NCBI GenBank assembly: GCA_905182995.1
Contig: CAJJDP010000030.1
Coordinates: 438,747-502,746, forward strand
Direction of reading: 5' to 3'
Source of the DNA: Paramecium octaurelia
Taxonomy: Eukaryota > Ciliophora > Oligohymenophorea > Peniculida > Parameciidae
DNA: 64,000 nt
Part shown: positions 1 through 10,910 of the stretch, piece by piece
Layout of the letters: each line of letters starts with the position of its first letter
How positions within the stretch are numbered: position 1 is the stretch's first letter
Program-made: the position numbers and the translations under genes
Notes under the pieces: model-generated
The model's database searches: none
The model's input: the letters and a program-made list of their open reading frames with translations, nothing else
Told to the model about the DNA's origin: nothing

Positions 1-108
1 TTGAGTATTAAAAATTATGTAATTATGAGGAGTGAGAATACTTTTGTGGTTGAGTTATATTTATTATTAATAAAATTTTAATTGTTCGATTAACGGAATA
101 AAAAAACA

Positions 109-2005
109 ATGAAAAATTCCCTTACCAAATTTTATACTTTAAACTCATTTTCATAAGATAAAACCTATACCTTTGTTAAATAGAGAAAGGAGTAATTGCA
201 AGAAGAAATCGTTAAAATTAATGACGAAACAGAATTTGAAGTAATGATATTTATGAATTTGTAAGGACTTTGCTGAATTTAAGTTATTAAATCAGGATGA
301 AACCATCATCTCAATTAAATATACTGTTGATTAATTTTATGACCCTTTTTAACAATAGGAAATCAAGGTAGAGCATTATGTTCAGGAATTGATTTATAAT
401 GTAAGACGAAAATATCCTTGGATAACTATATTGGAGAAACGAATATCTCAATCTGCTGAATTATTGTGTTAGATTCAACTTTACAATCAGAAACATAAGG
501 TGGTGTTGTTCAACAAGCCATTTACAAATACTTAACACATTTTAGAATTGCTAAAACTCTACATAGAGAGAGGAACAATCAACATTAAATTCGTATGTCA
601 TAATTAGGATGTGATTGCTTTGGGTGGTCAATTGAATAATTTGTTTGAGGATGCTTTTATTACAATTTCTCAGAAAGATAAGTTGTAAATAAGTGACAAA
701 TCGCATATTCCAGCTAAATTGATCACCATTAACAAGAAGCTTACATCCAACTTTATTAATTTTAAAGATCTGCCTTTGAATAACGATTTCATTGTTGATG
801 TCTAAGGAAAGCATTTTAAATATGTACATTAAGATGTAAATTTCAATGAAAATGTCATAGAATTGGAAAGAAATGATATCATATAAGCCAAATATAAATT
901 GATTCATCAAGGGAAATTGATCGAGGCAGATAAATTCTTAGTAAATGGGGTGTCCATTAATTTTAATGGAGAATATCGATTTTGGACTAAACCATAAATG
1001 GAATATATTGTAAGTATTGAGAAATTGGATTTCTATCCTAAGTAGCACATCTTAATCACAAAAGGATTTGGAGAATATAAATAGGAAGTCGAGATGATTA
1101 AAATCTAGAAAACTATATTGAAAATTACTAGTAAGAACATCATAGATTAGTCCATCCTTGATAATGTTGATATCAGTATTGATGGCAAGATAGTTGGATA
1201 GACCAATAAGAATGGTACAATAGTAATTTAGAATCTTGAATTGAGGAGTATTGTAATTAAGGCAGCGAAGAAGGGATTCCTGACAATGCCTTTACAATTT
1301 GATATATCAGCAAATAATATTGGTTAAAATCTATTGATTGAGATGTTTCCAGATTATTTTAGTTTAATGAATCAATTCCACATTTTGGTAGTTAAACCCA
1401 AAAGTGCAAAGAAACTATCTCTTTAATTGGTTGATATGGATGAGTAAAATAAAAGCAACATCTAACAGAAGGTAGTTCCATATAGTAATGGAAGTATCGT
1501 AAATTATGGAATACATATTGGCAATTTTGATGCGTTTGATAAACAGAAGAATATCTATCAATTATTCATCAAGGATTCAAAGGAGGTCTTGGCAAGATGC
1601 AGATAAAGCAGTTAAAACTTAAATAAGAAGTCTTAGCATGTTAATGCATCACCAATTAATTAAATGAAAACTAGAATAATTAATTAAAATTCAGATTTAA
1701 AGACAGACAGGGGTTTGAATTAAAATAAGAAATCTACTCCGAATTTAGAAGTTGAACATTTGCACATCTACTTGTCATTTGGAATGGATATCGTATGTTA
1801 GCAAATATTTGAAGTTGAAAAATTCACATCAAAAGTGTATGCTACCATTAATTGTAATTTTAGTTGAATTATATTATTAGTGCAAAGAAGGATTGTGGAG
1901 TTGGATGGCAAGGCTTATAGCTGCAGATAACAGAAGTCTCAATCAAAAACAAATAAAAGACGTGAAACTGGCAATATTCTATAACTATTGACAAATCAAA
2001 TATGA
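109..2005 (+). CDS. Hypothetical protein, about 614 aa
   Basis: I do not recognise this family. Read in the ciliate code the frame is open from ATG 109 to TGA 2003, with two introns: 241-265 (25 nt, ending AAG) and 1854-1880 (27 nt, ending TAG and carrying an in-frame TGA). A stretch around residues 330-400 (DISIDGKIVGQTNKNG, then IVIKAAKKGFLTM) looks like a PEGA or carboxypeptidase-regulatory-like beta-sandwich repeat, which is only a weak hint of an extracellular or binding role. No signal peptide or membrane segment is evident. The C-terminal third is rich in K, N and Q. The first intron has an unusual AAG 3' end; if it is not spliced the start would move downstream. The gene is followed 72 nt later by the PI4-kinase gene on the same strand. 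Confidence 0.7.
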
Positions 2006-2077
2006 TTACTCTGATTTACTAAAGATTTGTTCTTTATATTATAAATCTATTAAATTTAGTTTTAAGGTTGAATAAAT

Positions 2078-4413
2078 ATGGAACCATAATTGTTTAAGTT
2101 ATATAATAACGAGTTTTATGTAAATAATAATAAATAAATTAAGAAAATCAACATGAATAATTCTAAAATACAAGACGATGCAAGTTACTGTTGTTTTGCG
2201 AATAAAAGGAGAAACTCTGATTCATTTTTTACCAATCATATTATAGATGATGAAGTAAAATACTATTTTATTTAGGGTGATGTATTAAGTACTAAGGCAG
2301 TGCTGTTATAATTATATAAAGGCGGTCAGGATATTGAAGTTATCAAGAACAATTTGGAAAAGGTCAGATTGAATCCGAATTGGTTGAGTTAGAAAAGAGA
2401 AGACTTAGAATATTATATACCATAATTTATCAATTACTTAGTATTCAGAAGAAATCACGAAGAGCTGATATAGTTTTTATTCAATGTATGTTAAAATAAC
2501 TATTACTTTGCGCATTTGACTTACTTTCAATTAAAATCCTTATCGCAGATAGTGAATAAAAAGGTCATAAATCTGAAAGGAGTCTAAGATTTTCTGATTG
2601 AATACACAAATATAATGAAAGACCAATATGGAGATGAATATCTGATCAATGGATAAGAGTTTGTTACTCATAATCCTAACAAAGAAGCAATTTAAATTTA
2701 TGGGACTGCTGTCTATGATTAAACAACGCCCAAAGTCAATGCCTTTGAAATTAATTTAGGATAGTACTTATCAGTAAATGTAGAGAACTAAACAGGGGAA
2801 AGAGTCTGTGGATTCTCTTCAACTATAAATTTCTGGAACGACATAATTCGAATTTCTGAAAGGTAAACTAAACTAATAATTAGACTCTATCTAGCTTACC
2901 CCTAAATAATATCTTTGAAGGCAGATCTACAGAGAATTAATCAGAATTTACCATCTTCTGTATACATTCCTTTTGTTAAGGAGCAAATCAGAAACTATGC
3001 AGTCTTGAATATAGTGGCATCAGAAACCAAAGTGTTCTCCACCAAGGAAAGGTCGCCCTTCTATATATGTCTGGAAATCTACAGGCCTGATGTGGAGAAG
3101 GATCAGAGGAATGACTATAAGCAATCTGAAGCAATTACTCTACACAAATCTATGTTGCAATAGAGAATGTCAATCAATGGATCCATCTTCCTAGACTAAA
3201 ACAAATGTAGTATTTTTAGATAATCTCATAGATCCAAATGTGCATAAGATCTCGGTGCAATAACCACTACAAATTATTGAAGAGGATATCATTGATGAAA
3301 CACCAACGGTGTAATTTTATTCTCCTGGAAATGAGGAGTAAGCTGAAGAGAAGAGTGTTTATCAATCATTTTCTAAAGAGAATAATGAAGATTTTGTAAG
3401 TGTTGGGAGTTCATTTGTATAGGAAGGTCAACGAAAAAGCATGCCTCTTGGACAAGATGGCCAGAGCTTATTTGGAGAGTCAGCTAAGGACCAAGAACAA
3501 AGGATCAAGGATCAATCTCTGTTTGGTAATCTGAAGTCCTGGAGATTGGTTCATCTTATTGTGAAATCAGGGGACAATTTGAAATAGGAGTAGTTTGCTA
3601 TGCAACTCCTATCTACTATAGATTAAATCTTTATTATTGAAGATCTCCCTATGAGATTATCAATTTACGAAGTAATTTCGTTGGGACCCAATTATGGATT
3701 AATAGAAATGGTGAAGGATGCTATTACAATTGATTCATTAAAACGATAATTATGGAACAGACAATAAACATTAAGCTAATTCTTCGAGTAATCAGTATAT
3801 CTGTTCAATTATTAGTCATAATTTTAGTGATCGTCATCGAACCAATTTTATGCAAAGCTTAGTTGGATATTCTCTTGCCTGTTACATACTTCAACTTAAG
3901 GATAGACATAATGGGAACATTTTATTAAAAAGAGATGGCCATCTAGTTCATATAGATTTTGGATTCTTCTTAGGGAATGCTCCAGGGAAGGGAATTGAAA
4001 TTGAAAATAAAGTTCCCTTTAAATTGTTGAGTGAATAAATTGAAATCCTTGGTGGTGTTCAAAGTGATTTATTTAAGAAGTTTAGGGAACTATTTTATAA
4101 AGGTTTCATGGCACTTAGGAAACATAGTGATAGAATTTTGTTACTTGTAAAAATGATGTAATACATAAAACTATATCTAAAGGTATTGTGGACATAAGAA
4201 CTCAATGCCATGTTTTAAAAGAGGAGATAAATCCATTACTCAATTGGAAGAGAGATTTTTTTTGTATGAGGATGATAATCAAAAATTAAATGTTATTTGT
4301 TAAAAGTAGAATCATTCAAATTATATTTTAGCATCATTAACTCGTCTATTGATAATTGGAGAGCCAAATGGTACGATAAATACCAATATTATGTGTAAGG
4401 CATCTTTTATTGA
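2078..4413 (+). CDS. Phosphatidylinositol 4-kinase, beta type
   Basis: Lipid kinase that phosphorylates phosphatidylinositol at the 4 position, typically at Golgi or vesicle membranes. The model gives 736 aa with five introns (2863-2883, 3207-3231, 3788-3815, 4158-4182, 4306-4331). The N-terminal half is a helical/LKU-like region. The kinase N-lobe begins near YIPFVKEQIRNYAVLNIVA and contains the family signature EXXVFSTKERSPFYI. The catalytic loop LKDRHNGNILL and the metal-binding VHIDFGFFLG lie in the C-lobe. The C-terminus SSIDNWRAKWYDKYQYYVQGIFY is the typical end of the PI4KB/Pik1 family, so the gene is full length. The 21-nt intron at 2863 has no in-frame stop, so retention would add seven residues silently. 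All key catalytic residues are present, and an active enzyme is expected. Confidence 0.93.
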
Positions 4414-4814
4414 ATTAAAATTTATAATCATTATTCGAATATAATTGTCTTTTAGTAAAATGCTTATATTTCATCTCCATGATTGTTTAAAGCACTTTGA
4501 AAGTTCTAAGGATGCAAAAATGACGATTTATGCATAGGTAGATGTGATATTGAATTTCAATTTATCGCTTGATTTACAAAGATGAGGGAACATGAAGAAA
4601 TGTGTGAAATGGGGGAAATTGAATTACCAAATAGATGAAGCTTGCGGTTCTTGTTTTCCTGTTGATAATTGTTTCATTGATTGGGATTGTAAATTAATAA
4701 AAGGGAAAAGTTAAGAAAAAGCGAATAAGAAGTATTGTAATTCTGTTTAGAGTTACTTATTAATGGTAAAATGATTTATTGAATAAACAAATATTGAATA
4801 ATAAATAAAATAAA
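4414..4814. other. Spacer between PI4K and V-ATPase c genes
   Basis: No convincing gene. An open frame from ATG 4635 runs in phase into the V-ATPase proteolipid ATG at 4815 and would add 60 residues beginning with a very hydrophobic, signal-like segment (MKLAVLVFLLIIVSLIGIV). The remainder of that stretch is low-complexity and A-rich, as expected of a 5' leader, so I treat it as non-coding. Confidence 0.5.
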
Positions 4815-5375
4815 ATGCTTTTCGTTCTTGACACCATGGTAAGTGCAGCAGCAGACACTACTCCAATTAGTGCTTCTTCATTTTTTGGTTTTATGGGAGT
4901 CACAATGGCTTTAGTGTTGGCAAGTATGAATATAAGGATTTACTCTTTTAGATTTGGGTGCAGGTTATGGAACATTCAAGGCAGGTGCTGGTATAGCAGC
5001 CATAGGTATTTGGAAACCTGAGATAATTATGAAATCATTGATCCCAGTAGTTATGGCAGGTATTTTGGGTATTTATGGTATGATCGTCGCAGTTTTGCTG
5101 TCATAAAAAGGTATGTGTGAGATTTGTAACACAAAATAGTGAAAAACCCTCTGGAATACTCATATAAGTCTGGATTTGCACATATGGCATCGGGATTATG
5201 TTGTGGTTGCAGTTGTATAGCAGCTGGTTTTGCAATTGGTATTGTGGGAGATGTCGGTGTTAGAGGGAATGCACAATAGGAGAGATTGTTTGTTGGATTG
5301 ATTTTGATTCTCATTTTCGCAGAGGCTTTGGCATTATATGGTTTAATTGTATCCTTGATCTTATCACAATCATGA
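4815..5375 (+). CDS. V-type H+-ATPase 16-kDa proteolipid, subunit c
   Basis: Membrane-ring subunit of the vacuolar proton pump, which carries protons across the contractile-vacuole, lysosomal and other membranes. The model is 167 aa with introns 4924-4951 (28 nt) and 5111-5139 (29 nt). Four hydrophobic helices are present. Family-diagnostic stretches include [22 protein letters not shown], the loop [24 protein letters not shown], and the C-terminal helix with the proton-carrying glutamate in [14 protein letters not shown]. Length matches the family (about 155-165 aa). The start at 4815 gives a short tail [20 protein letters not shown] 4836 is an alternative. The gene is convergent with the H3 gene, with 35 nt between the two stop codons. 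Confidence 0.96.
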
Positions 5376-5410
5376 GTTTGAAGGTATCATAATATATTAT
5401 GAAATAAAAA

Positions 5411-5800
5411 TCAAAATTCATCTCCTCTAATTCTTCTTGCTAAATTGATATCTCTTTGCATTACAGTCATTCTTTTGGCATGATGTGCACAAAGAACACT
5501 GTCTTCTAAGAGATTAACTATAAATGCTTCCGTTGCCTCTTATAAGGCAAATATGGCGCTACTTTGGAATCTCATTTCCTTTTCATTCACTCCTGCTATC
5601 TCTCTTATTAATCTCTAAAAAGGAATCTTCCTTATTAATAAACGAGAGCTCTCTTGGAATTTCCTGATTTCCTTCAAAGCAACTGTTCCAGGTCGGAATC
5701 TATGAGGTTTTCTTTCCTTTCTTTTCGATTTCATTTTTTTTCCTGAGTTTTTGGCGATGCTTTTCTTTGACATCTCTTTGCCTTCTTTGGTTCTGGCCAT
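5411..5800 (-). CDS. Divergent histone H3 variant
   Basis: A 129-aa intronless protein with a complete H3 histone fold. It retains the alpha-N and fold landmarks [52 protein letters not shown] and the end [13 protein letters not shown]. The tail is unlike canonical H3: it starts ARTK (so K4 is kept) but then reads [20 protein letters not shown], with neither ARKS motif (around K9 and K27) nor the GGK region. It is about seven residues shorter than standard H3. Loop 1 has the normal length, which argues against a CENP-A/CenH3 identity. Other changes (GVNEKEM for [25 protein letters not shown]) fall in exposed or dimer regions. In the cell it should form nucleosomes with an altered modification pattern. 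Stage or nucleus specificity is unknown from sequence. Confidence 0.92.
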
Positions 5801-6048
5801 CTTTTTTGAAAGTGAGGGAAAATAAAATAAAACAAATATTATTTATGATCAATCATTTTTCCGTCAAATTTAAATTTGAATTATATATATTCTTGTTTAA
5901 ATAACACAATTTAAAATAGACGCCTTCACAATTCGGTTAGTGTTTTTAACAACAAATGCTATTTATAAATATTCAAATTCCATAATCCCAATTCACATTA
6001 ACTAAAGAAGCTTGTTATCTAGATAATCATTGCCAAATATTCGAACGT

Positions 6049-6121
6049 GGGGTAATAGCTCATTTGGTAGAGCGTATGCTTAGCATGCATGAGGCGCTGA
6101 GATCGAAGCTCGGTTGCTCCA
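6049..6121 (+). tRNA. tRNA-Ala (anticodon AGC)
   Basis: A 73-nt cloverleaf: acceptor GGGGTAA pairs with TTGCTCC (one G-T pair), D-arm GCTC...GAGC with the GG pair, anticodon stem ATGC/GCAT around loop TTAGCAT (anticodon AGC), and T-arm CTGAG/CTCGG. The discriminator base is A. A run of Ts (ATATTTTTTA, then more) follows at once and serves as a Pol III terminator. No intron. The T-loop reads ATCGAAG rather than the usual TTCGA start, a small oddity. Confidence 0.93.
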
Positions 6122-6462
6122 TATTTTTTATTTTTTTATTTTTATTATAACTCACACGTATTTAATATTATAATAATGCATTCGAACTTAGAATAATCAT
6201 ACAATAGATATTAACCTATCTGATTTGATGACAGCGGCAGAGTTCAAATTCTGCTGCGAAGGATTCAAGAAGGATAAATAGCGCAATTAATTAACTTTCC
6301 AGCTTTCGAGATTTTTATGCTTTTGAGAATTGTGATTTATTTATATTAGGAGCAAGAGGACTCTCAGATGGAGAGGAGTCTCCATATTGAAAATATAGAG
6401 GGTTTTAATAAATTATATTGCTATTATATTAAAAATTAGATATTTATTTTTTTAAATAAATA
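6122..6462. other. Spacer with two hairpins (possible small RNA)
   Basis: No ORF. Two relatively GC-rich islands stand out in otherwise AT-rich DNA. At 6234-6257 GCGGCAGA pairs with TCTGCTGC over an 8-nt loop. At 6358-6383 GACTC pairs with GAGTC inside GGACTCTC...GGAGAGGAGTCTCC. They may belong to a structured RNA (snoRNA- or snRNA-like), but I cannot match them to a known family and see no clear box motifs. Confidence 0.35.
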
Positions 6463-6821
6463 ATGAGCACCTAATAGGCATAAAGACCTCAAAAATAAAG
6501 ACTTGATCCAACCAATAACGAATTGCACGTGTCATCAAAGAAAAGTGCTAAGGAATTCATTTTCATCACAAAAATATTTTTGAAGAAATTCAATAGTGTT
6601 GAATTACATGCATTAGGTGAAGCCACAAAGATCAGTGTTAGAGTAGCTGAAAATCTGTAGAGATAAGGTAATTTAAATCCTATTCTCTAGGTTTAATTAC
6701 AATAACTAAAATTAATTCCTTCACAGCCGATATTGATGGAAGAAAAAGAGTCAAATTGGTGATCACTGTACAACTGACCTAAGATGGAAAAGCAAGAATC
6801 GATCAAGAATTATAAGCTTGA
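6463..6821 (+). CDS. Alba-domain nucleic-acid-binding protein
   Basis: A 111-aa protein with one 23-nt intron (6668-6690). The body matches the Alba/Rpp20-Rpp25 fold: NELHVSSKKSAKEFIFITKIF opens strand 1 and helix 1, HALGEATKISVRVAENLQRQG is the conserved GxA-I-x-AV-type segment, and ITKINSFTADIDGRKRVKLVITV forms the terminal beta hairpin. Small single-domain Alba proteins in protists bind RNA (translation control, RNase P/MRP) and sometimes DNA. Nothing in the context decides which role applies here. Length is normal for the family and the start is the only upstream ATG in frame. Confidence 0.87.
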
Positions 6822-7026
6822 GTGATTAAATGATGGCAAAACGTATACATATATTAATTTGTTTATATTTAACTGTGTGATCTTCCATATTCCCAATCCA
6901 CCTCAGAGGACTGACACTTTATCCCTCTAAACCTAATTAATAATTATACAAAAATAATTAATATTTTTATAGAAACATATGGAATTGGAAATCTACTAAT
7001 TATTATCAGCCATAAGATGGGATTGC

Positions 7027-7675
7027 TCATTATATAGAATTCAACCCGGCAGCAATAAACCTCCGCTTCTGCCTACTGGAACCATCCTGTCTCGAACTAA
7101 TTATTTCTGATTTATTGAGAGGCTTTTGGAATTTGCAATCTAATGAAGAAGACCTTGAATTGATTTCTCTTCTCCTAATCATACTAGAAGCTCTTTGCTC
7201 TGGCTGGACTTAATCATTTTGTTTTAATTTGAATCCATACTCTAGATTTTAGTATAATTTTATTACATACTACACTTTTTGGGATAGCTATTATTTAGTA
7301 ATCATTAAGATTGACTGCTCCAGTTTTTGAGAGTGGAAATTAGAATTATTGGTTGTGAGATTGCAGGAAGTTATACAATTTATTGTTTTGTTTTAAGGGC
7401 GATACTTGTGATAACTTTCTAGTTTTTTTTAATACTGCGATGTTTGTAATTATCTAAGGATTGTTGTGAATAACATTTATATCATTAGAATTGTGCGATT
7501 ATCTTTCTACATCCGAGTAGTTGATAATGGAACTATTTTAATCAAATGAATTGGACCCTGGAGCTTTTTCAATAGGAATGCAATTAGATCTTAAGACTCC
7601 ATTGAGTCCTTCTCGCTTATTTAATTTGGAGGTTCTACCTTTAAAATACGTTAAGAAATCCATTTTCATTTTCAT
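7027..7675 (-). CDS. Hypothetical protein, about 207 aa
   Basis: Unrecognised. ATG at 7675 (three ATGs in the first five codons), TGA at 7027, one 25-nt intron at 7242-7266. The product is polar, rich in S, N, Q and K, with no membrane segment and no clear domain. A basic stretch SSMIRRREINSRSS and a C-terminal SSRQKRRFIAAGLNS are the only notable patches. Probably a disordered, lineage-specific protein. It is divergent from the kinase pseudogene at 7824. Confidence 0.55.
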
Positions 7676-7823
7676 TGAATTAATATATATATATTTTATT
7701 GCAATAAATAATTGAATAAATTACACTATTTTGTTGATCATGAAAAGAATAATCTTTTTTAAATTCACCTCTAAATTATGATTTTGAAATTTCAATCAAT
7801 ATATATGTAATTAAAATATAAAT

Positions 7824-9128
7824 ATGGATCCCTTTATTGAAGATTATGAGTCTGCAACAAACAACACATATGTAATACATATAGAGTATAAGATTAGATA
7901 AAAATATAACGAAACGGTGATTCAAATTTATGTTGCACTCTTACTATAAGAAAAAACAAAATTTAGCGAAATTAGTAAATCGTTGCAATAAAAATGGGAT
8001 ACATATTTTTGATCGTCTACGTTTATTTAATCAAGAAGGGGTGGAGATAACTGAAGATGATTTATATTATATGAAAAATGGATCTGTGATTTTGCCTTAA
8101 AGGGTATAATTTAAGGTTAATATATATTATAAGATGAAAAATTAAATGAAAGTTTTTAATCTGCAAAATTTTATGTGCTTCAAAATATTGGAGAAGCAGT
8201 TTTTGTTAAGGTTCTTCTAAATAGACACAAAAAAACAGGAGAAAAAAAGTAGCAATCAAAATGGTTAAATAATCATTGACTAATGCTTAAGTAATAACTA
8301 AATTTAATGTAGGATGATGCATGATTTTTGACATGCTTTAAAGCATGATAATTAAGTAAAGATTTATGATGGATTCTTTATGCAAAATTTTTAAATGTTG
8401 TTTATAATGGAATATTTGTAAATTGGCTAATTGCAGTAATACTTGTAAACAAAAGGAAAATTTGAAGAAAGTGAAGATCGACATTATTTAAAATAGTTGG
8501 TTCGTGCTATTTCATATTACCACTAAAAGAAAATAATTCAAGGAGATCTAAAATTAGAAAATTATTGTTAATAAGTAAAGATTTAGCTGTAATTAAATTT
8601 ATTGGTCTTGGTATTTCTAGTCTTACTTCAACTGACAACCCTGAAAATACAGATAAGGTAATCTTCCATATATGATCCCAGAACTATTTAAAAGTAGGTA
8701 TGGAAGATGATGTATTCATTTAGGGAGGGATAAAACTGTTTCTCCATTAGCAGATGTATGGTCTATGGGTGTAGTACTGTACGGAATGTTAGTTGAAACT
8801 CTACCATTTAATGCTAACACCAAATAGGAAATTATCGCTTAAATCTCAAAAGCTCGACTAATGATCCCAAAGAATTTAATACTAAATTATCTCGAAATTA
8901 CAAAGATTGCCTATACCCACTCTAGAACAAGATCACAAAAAGAGAATTACTTCAATTGAACTATTATATCATCCATTTTTGACAAATGAAAAACTCTTAG
9001 CACTAATCCGAATAGTACTTATAAGTAATTAAATTTAATATGAATCTTAAGAACTAAAATTTAAACCTAATCACAACAGATTAAAATAGAAGAAAATTTT
9101 ATTATTAATAAAGAATAATCAACTTTGA
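7824..9128 (+). pseudogene. Degenerate protein kinase (Paramecium CAMK-like)
   Basis: Remains of a Ser/Thr kinase with an N-terminal ubiquitin/doublecortin-like domain. Pieces appear in successive frames: MDPFIEDYESATNNTYV, then LFNQEGVEITEDDLYYMKNG, KFYVLQNIGEAVFVKVL, VAIKMVKQSLTNAQ, KIIQGDLKLEN, IKFIGLGISSLTSTDNPEN, DKTVSPLADVWSMGVVLYGM and RITSIELLYHPFL. Several single-base shifts and TGA codons separate them, for example in the A-run just before VAIK near 8249. Catalytic motifs are damaged as well: HRD reads QGD and DFG reads GLG. Both kinds of damage together argue for a real pseudogene rather than only sequencing error. Most of it (from 8356) is repeated at 9634. Confidence 0.82.
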
Positions 9129-9632
9129 ATAACAAATAAAAACTTCAATTTACCTAACAAAATCTTTAGATTTAGGTTTAGATGTCTCTATAATAGTTAT
9201 ATATCTAAATATATATACATATATAAATATGAACGATTTCAGGATTCTTTTGAATGTAGTTTTCTGGAACCAGAATTTACTGATATTTCATTAGCTTCAT
9301 CTGAAATTCCTAGGTTTTTTTCCAATTCAAATAAAGATATCTCCTATTTCATATCCATTTCTATAATACATAGACATTTTAAATACTCATTTTATCATCT
9401 TCATCTTTCTCTAATTCCATATTAGGATAGAATGAATATGGGACATCATGAAAATGAATACCTGGTGCATTTTCTAAGTTATGGAGATGATCATAAACCT
9501 AAGATACTATTTTATTTAAATCTTCAGCTTTATTTTTGTTTTCTACATTCTTTTGAATTGGAAAGTGTAGATGATAATCTCCACCATAGTTTTTGTAATA
9601 TACATCATTAGATGGAATAGGCTACATTCAGT
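8356..9632. repeat. First copy of 1,277-bp exact duplication
   Basis: This block recurs without a difference that I could find at 9634-10910 (offset 1,278), with one N at 9633 between the copies. It holds most of the kinase pseudogene and the 3' end of the deacetylase gene. A perfect repeat abutting a single N is what unmerged contig overlaps look like, so a scaffolding artefact is the likeliest explanation. Confidence 0.95.
9349..9632 (-). pseudogene. Duplicated 3' fragment of histone deacetylase gene
   Basis: The last exon of the deacetylase ([20 protein letters not shown] to [20 protein letters not shown]) plus part of its intron, cut at the N. It is identical to the intact gene end at 10627-10910 and lacks the catalytic domain. 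It is probably not a separate locus but an assembly by-product. Confidence 0.85.
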
Positions 9633-9633
9633 N

Positions 9634-10406
9634 GTAAAGATTTATGATGGATTCTTTATGCAAAATTTTTAAATGTTGTTTATAATGGAATATTTGTAAA
9701 TTGGCTAATTGCAGTAATACTTGTAAACAAAAGGAAAATTTGAAGAAAGTGAAGATCGACATTATTTAAAATAGTTGGTTCGTGCTATTTCATATTACCA
9801 CTAAAAGAAAATAATTCAAGGAGATCTAAAATTAGAAAATTATTGTTAATAAGTAAAGATTTAGCTGTAATTAAATTTATTGGTCTTGGTATTTCTAGTC
9901 TTACTTCAACTGACAACCCTGAAAATACAGATAAGGTAATCTTCCATATATGATCCCAGAACTATTTAAAAGTAGGTATGGAAGATGATGTATTCATTTA
10001 GGGAGGGATAAAACTGTTTCTCCATTAGCAGATGTATGGTCTATGGGTGTAGTACTGTACGGAATGTTAGTTGAAACTCTACCATTTAATGCTAACACCA
10101 AATAGGAAATTATCGCTTAAATCTCAAAAGCTCGACTAATGATCCCAAAGAATTTAATACTAAATTATCTCGAAATTACAAAGATTGCCTATACCCACTC
10201 TAGAACAAGATCACAAAAAGAGAATTACTTCAATTGAACTATTATATCATCCATTTTTGACAAATGAAAAACTCTTAGCACTAATCCGAATAGTACTTAT
10301 AAGTAATTAAATTTAATATGAATCTTAAGAACTAAAATTTAAACCTAATCACAACAGATTAAAATAGAAGAAAATTTTATTATTAATAAAGAATAATCAA
10401 CTTTGA
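9634..10406 (+). pseudogene. Second copy of degenerate kinase, 5' truncated
   Basis: Same broken C-lobe sequence as 8356-9128, starting abruptly at the N and lacking the N-terminal domain and N-lobe. No independent mutations were seen, so it is almost certainly the same locus assembled twice. Confidence 0.8.
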
Positions 10407-10910
10407 ATAACAAATAAAAACTTCAATTTACCTAACAAAATCTTTAGATTTAGGTTTAGATGTCTCTATAATAGTTATATATCTAAATATATATACATAT
10501 ATAAATATGAACGATTTCAGGATTCTTTTGAATGTAGTTTTCTGGAACCAGAATTTACTGATATTTCATTAGCTTCATCTGAAATTCCTAGGTTTTTTTC
10601 CAATTCAAATAAAGATATCTCCTATTTCATATCCATTTCTATAATACATAGACATTTTAAATACTCATTTTATCATCTTCATCTTTCTCTAATTCCATAT
10701 TAGGATAGAATGAATATGGGACATCATGAAAATGAATACCTGGTGCATTTTCTAAGTTATGGAGATGATCATAAACCTAAGATACTATTTTATTTAAATC
10801 TTCAGCTTTATTTTTGTTTTCTACATTCTTTTGAATTGGAAAGTGTAGATGATAATCTCCACCATAGTTTTTGTAATATACATCATTAGATGGAATAGGC
10901 TACATTCAGT
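9634..10910. repeat. Second copy of 1,277-bp exact duplication
   Basis: Pairs with 8356-9632. Only this copy continues into the intact deacetylase gene on its right side, while only the first copy continues into the 5' part of the kinase pseudogene. Collapsing the two gives one continuous, sensible locus. Confidence 0.95.

Noticed and set aside
4635..4814. 60-residue N-terminal extension of V-ATPase subunit c with a signal-like start
   Set aside because: Subunit c needs no such extension; the DNA between is low-complexity and stop-free frames are common when only TGA stops.
5411..5800. CenH3 (CENP-A) identity for the H3 variant
   Set aside because: Loop 1 is not extended and the core keeps standard H3 residues such as RFQSSA and LARRIRG.
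8356..10910. Transposon or recent biological tandem duplication
   Set aside because: No terminal repeats or transposase, and the block is delimited exactly by an assembly N.
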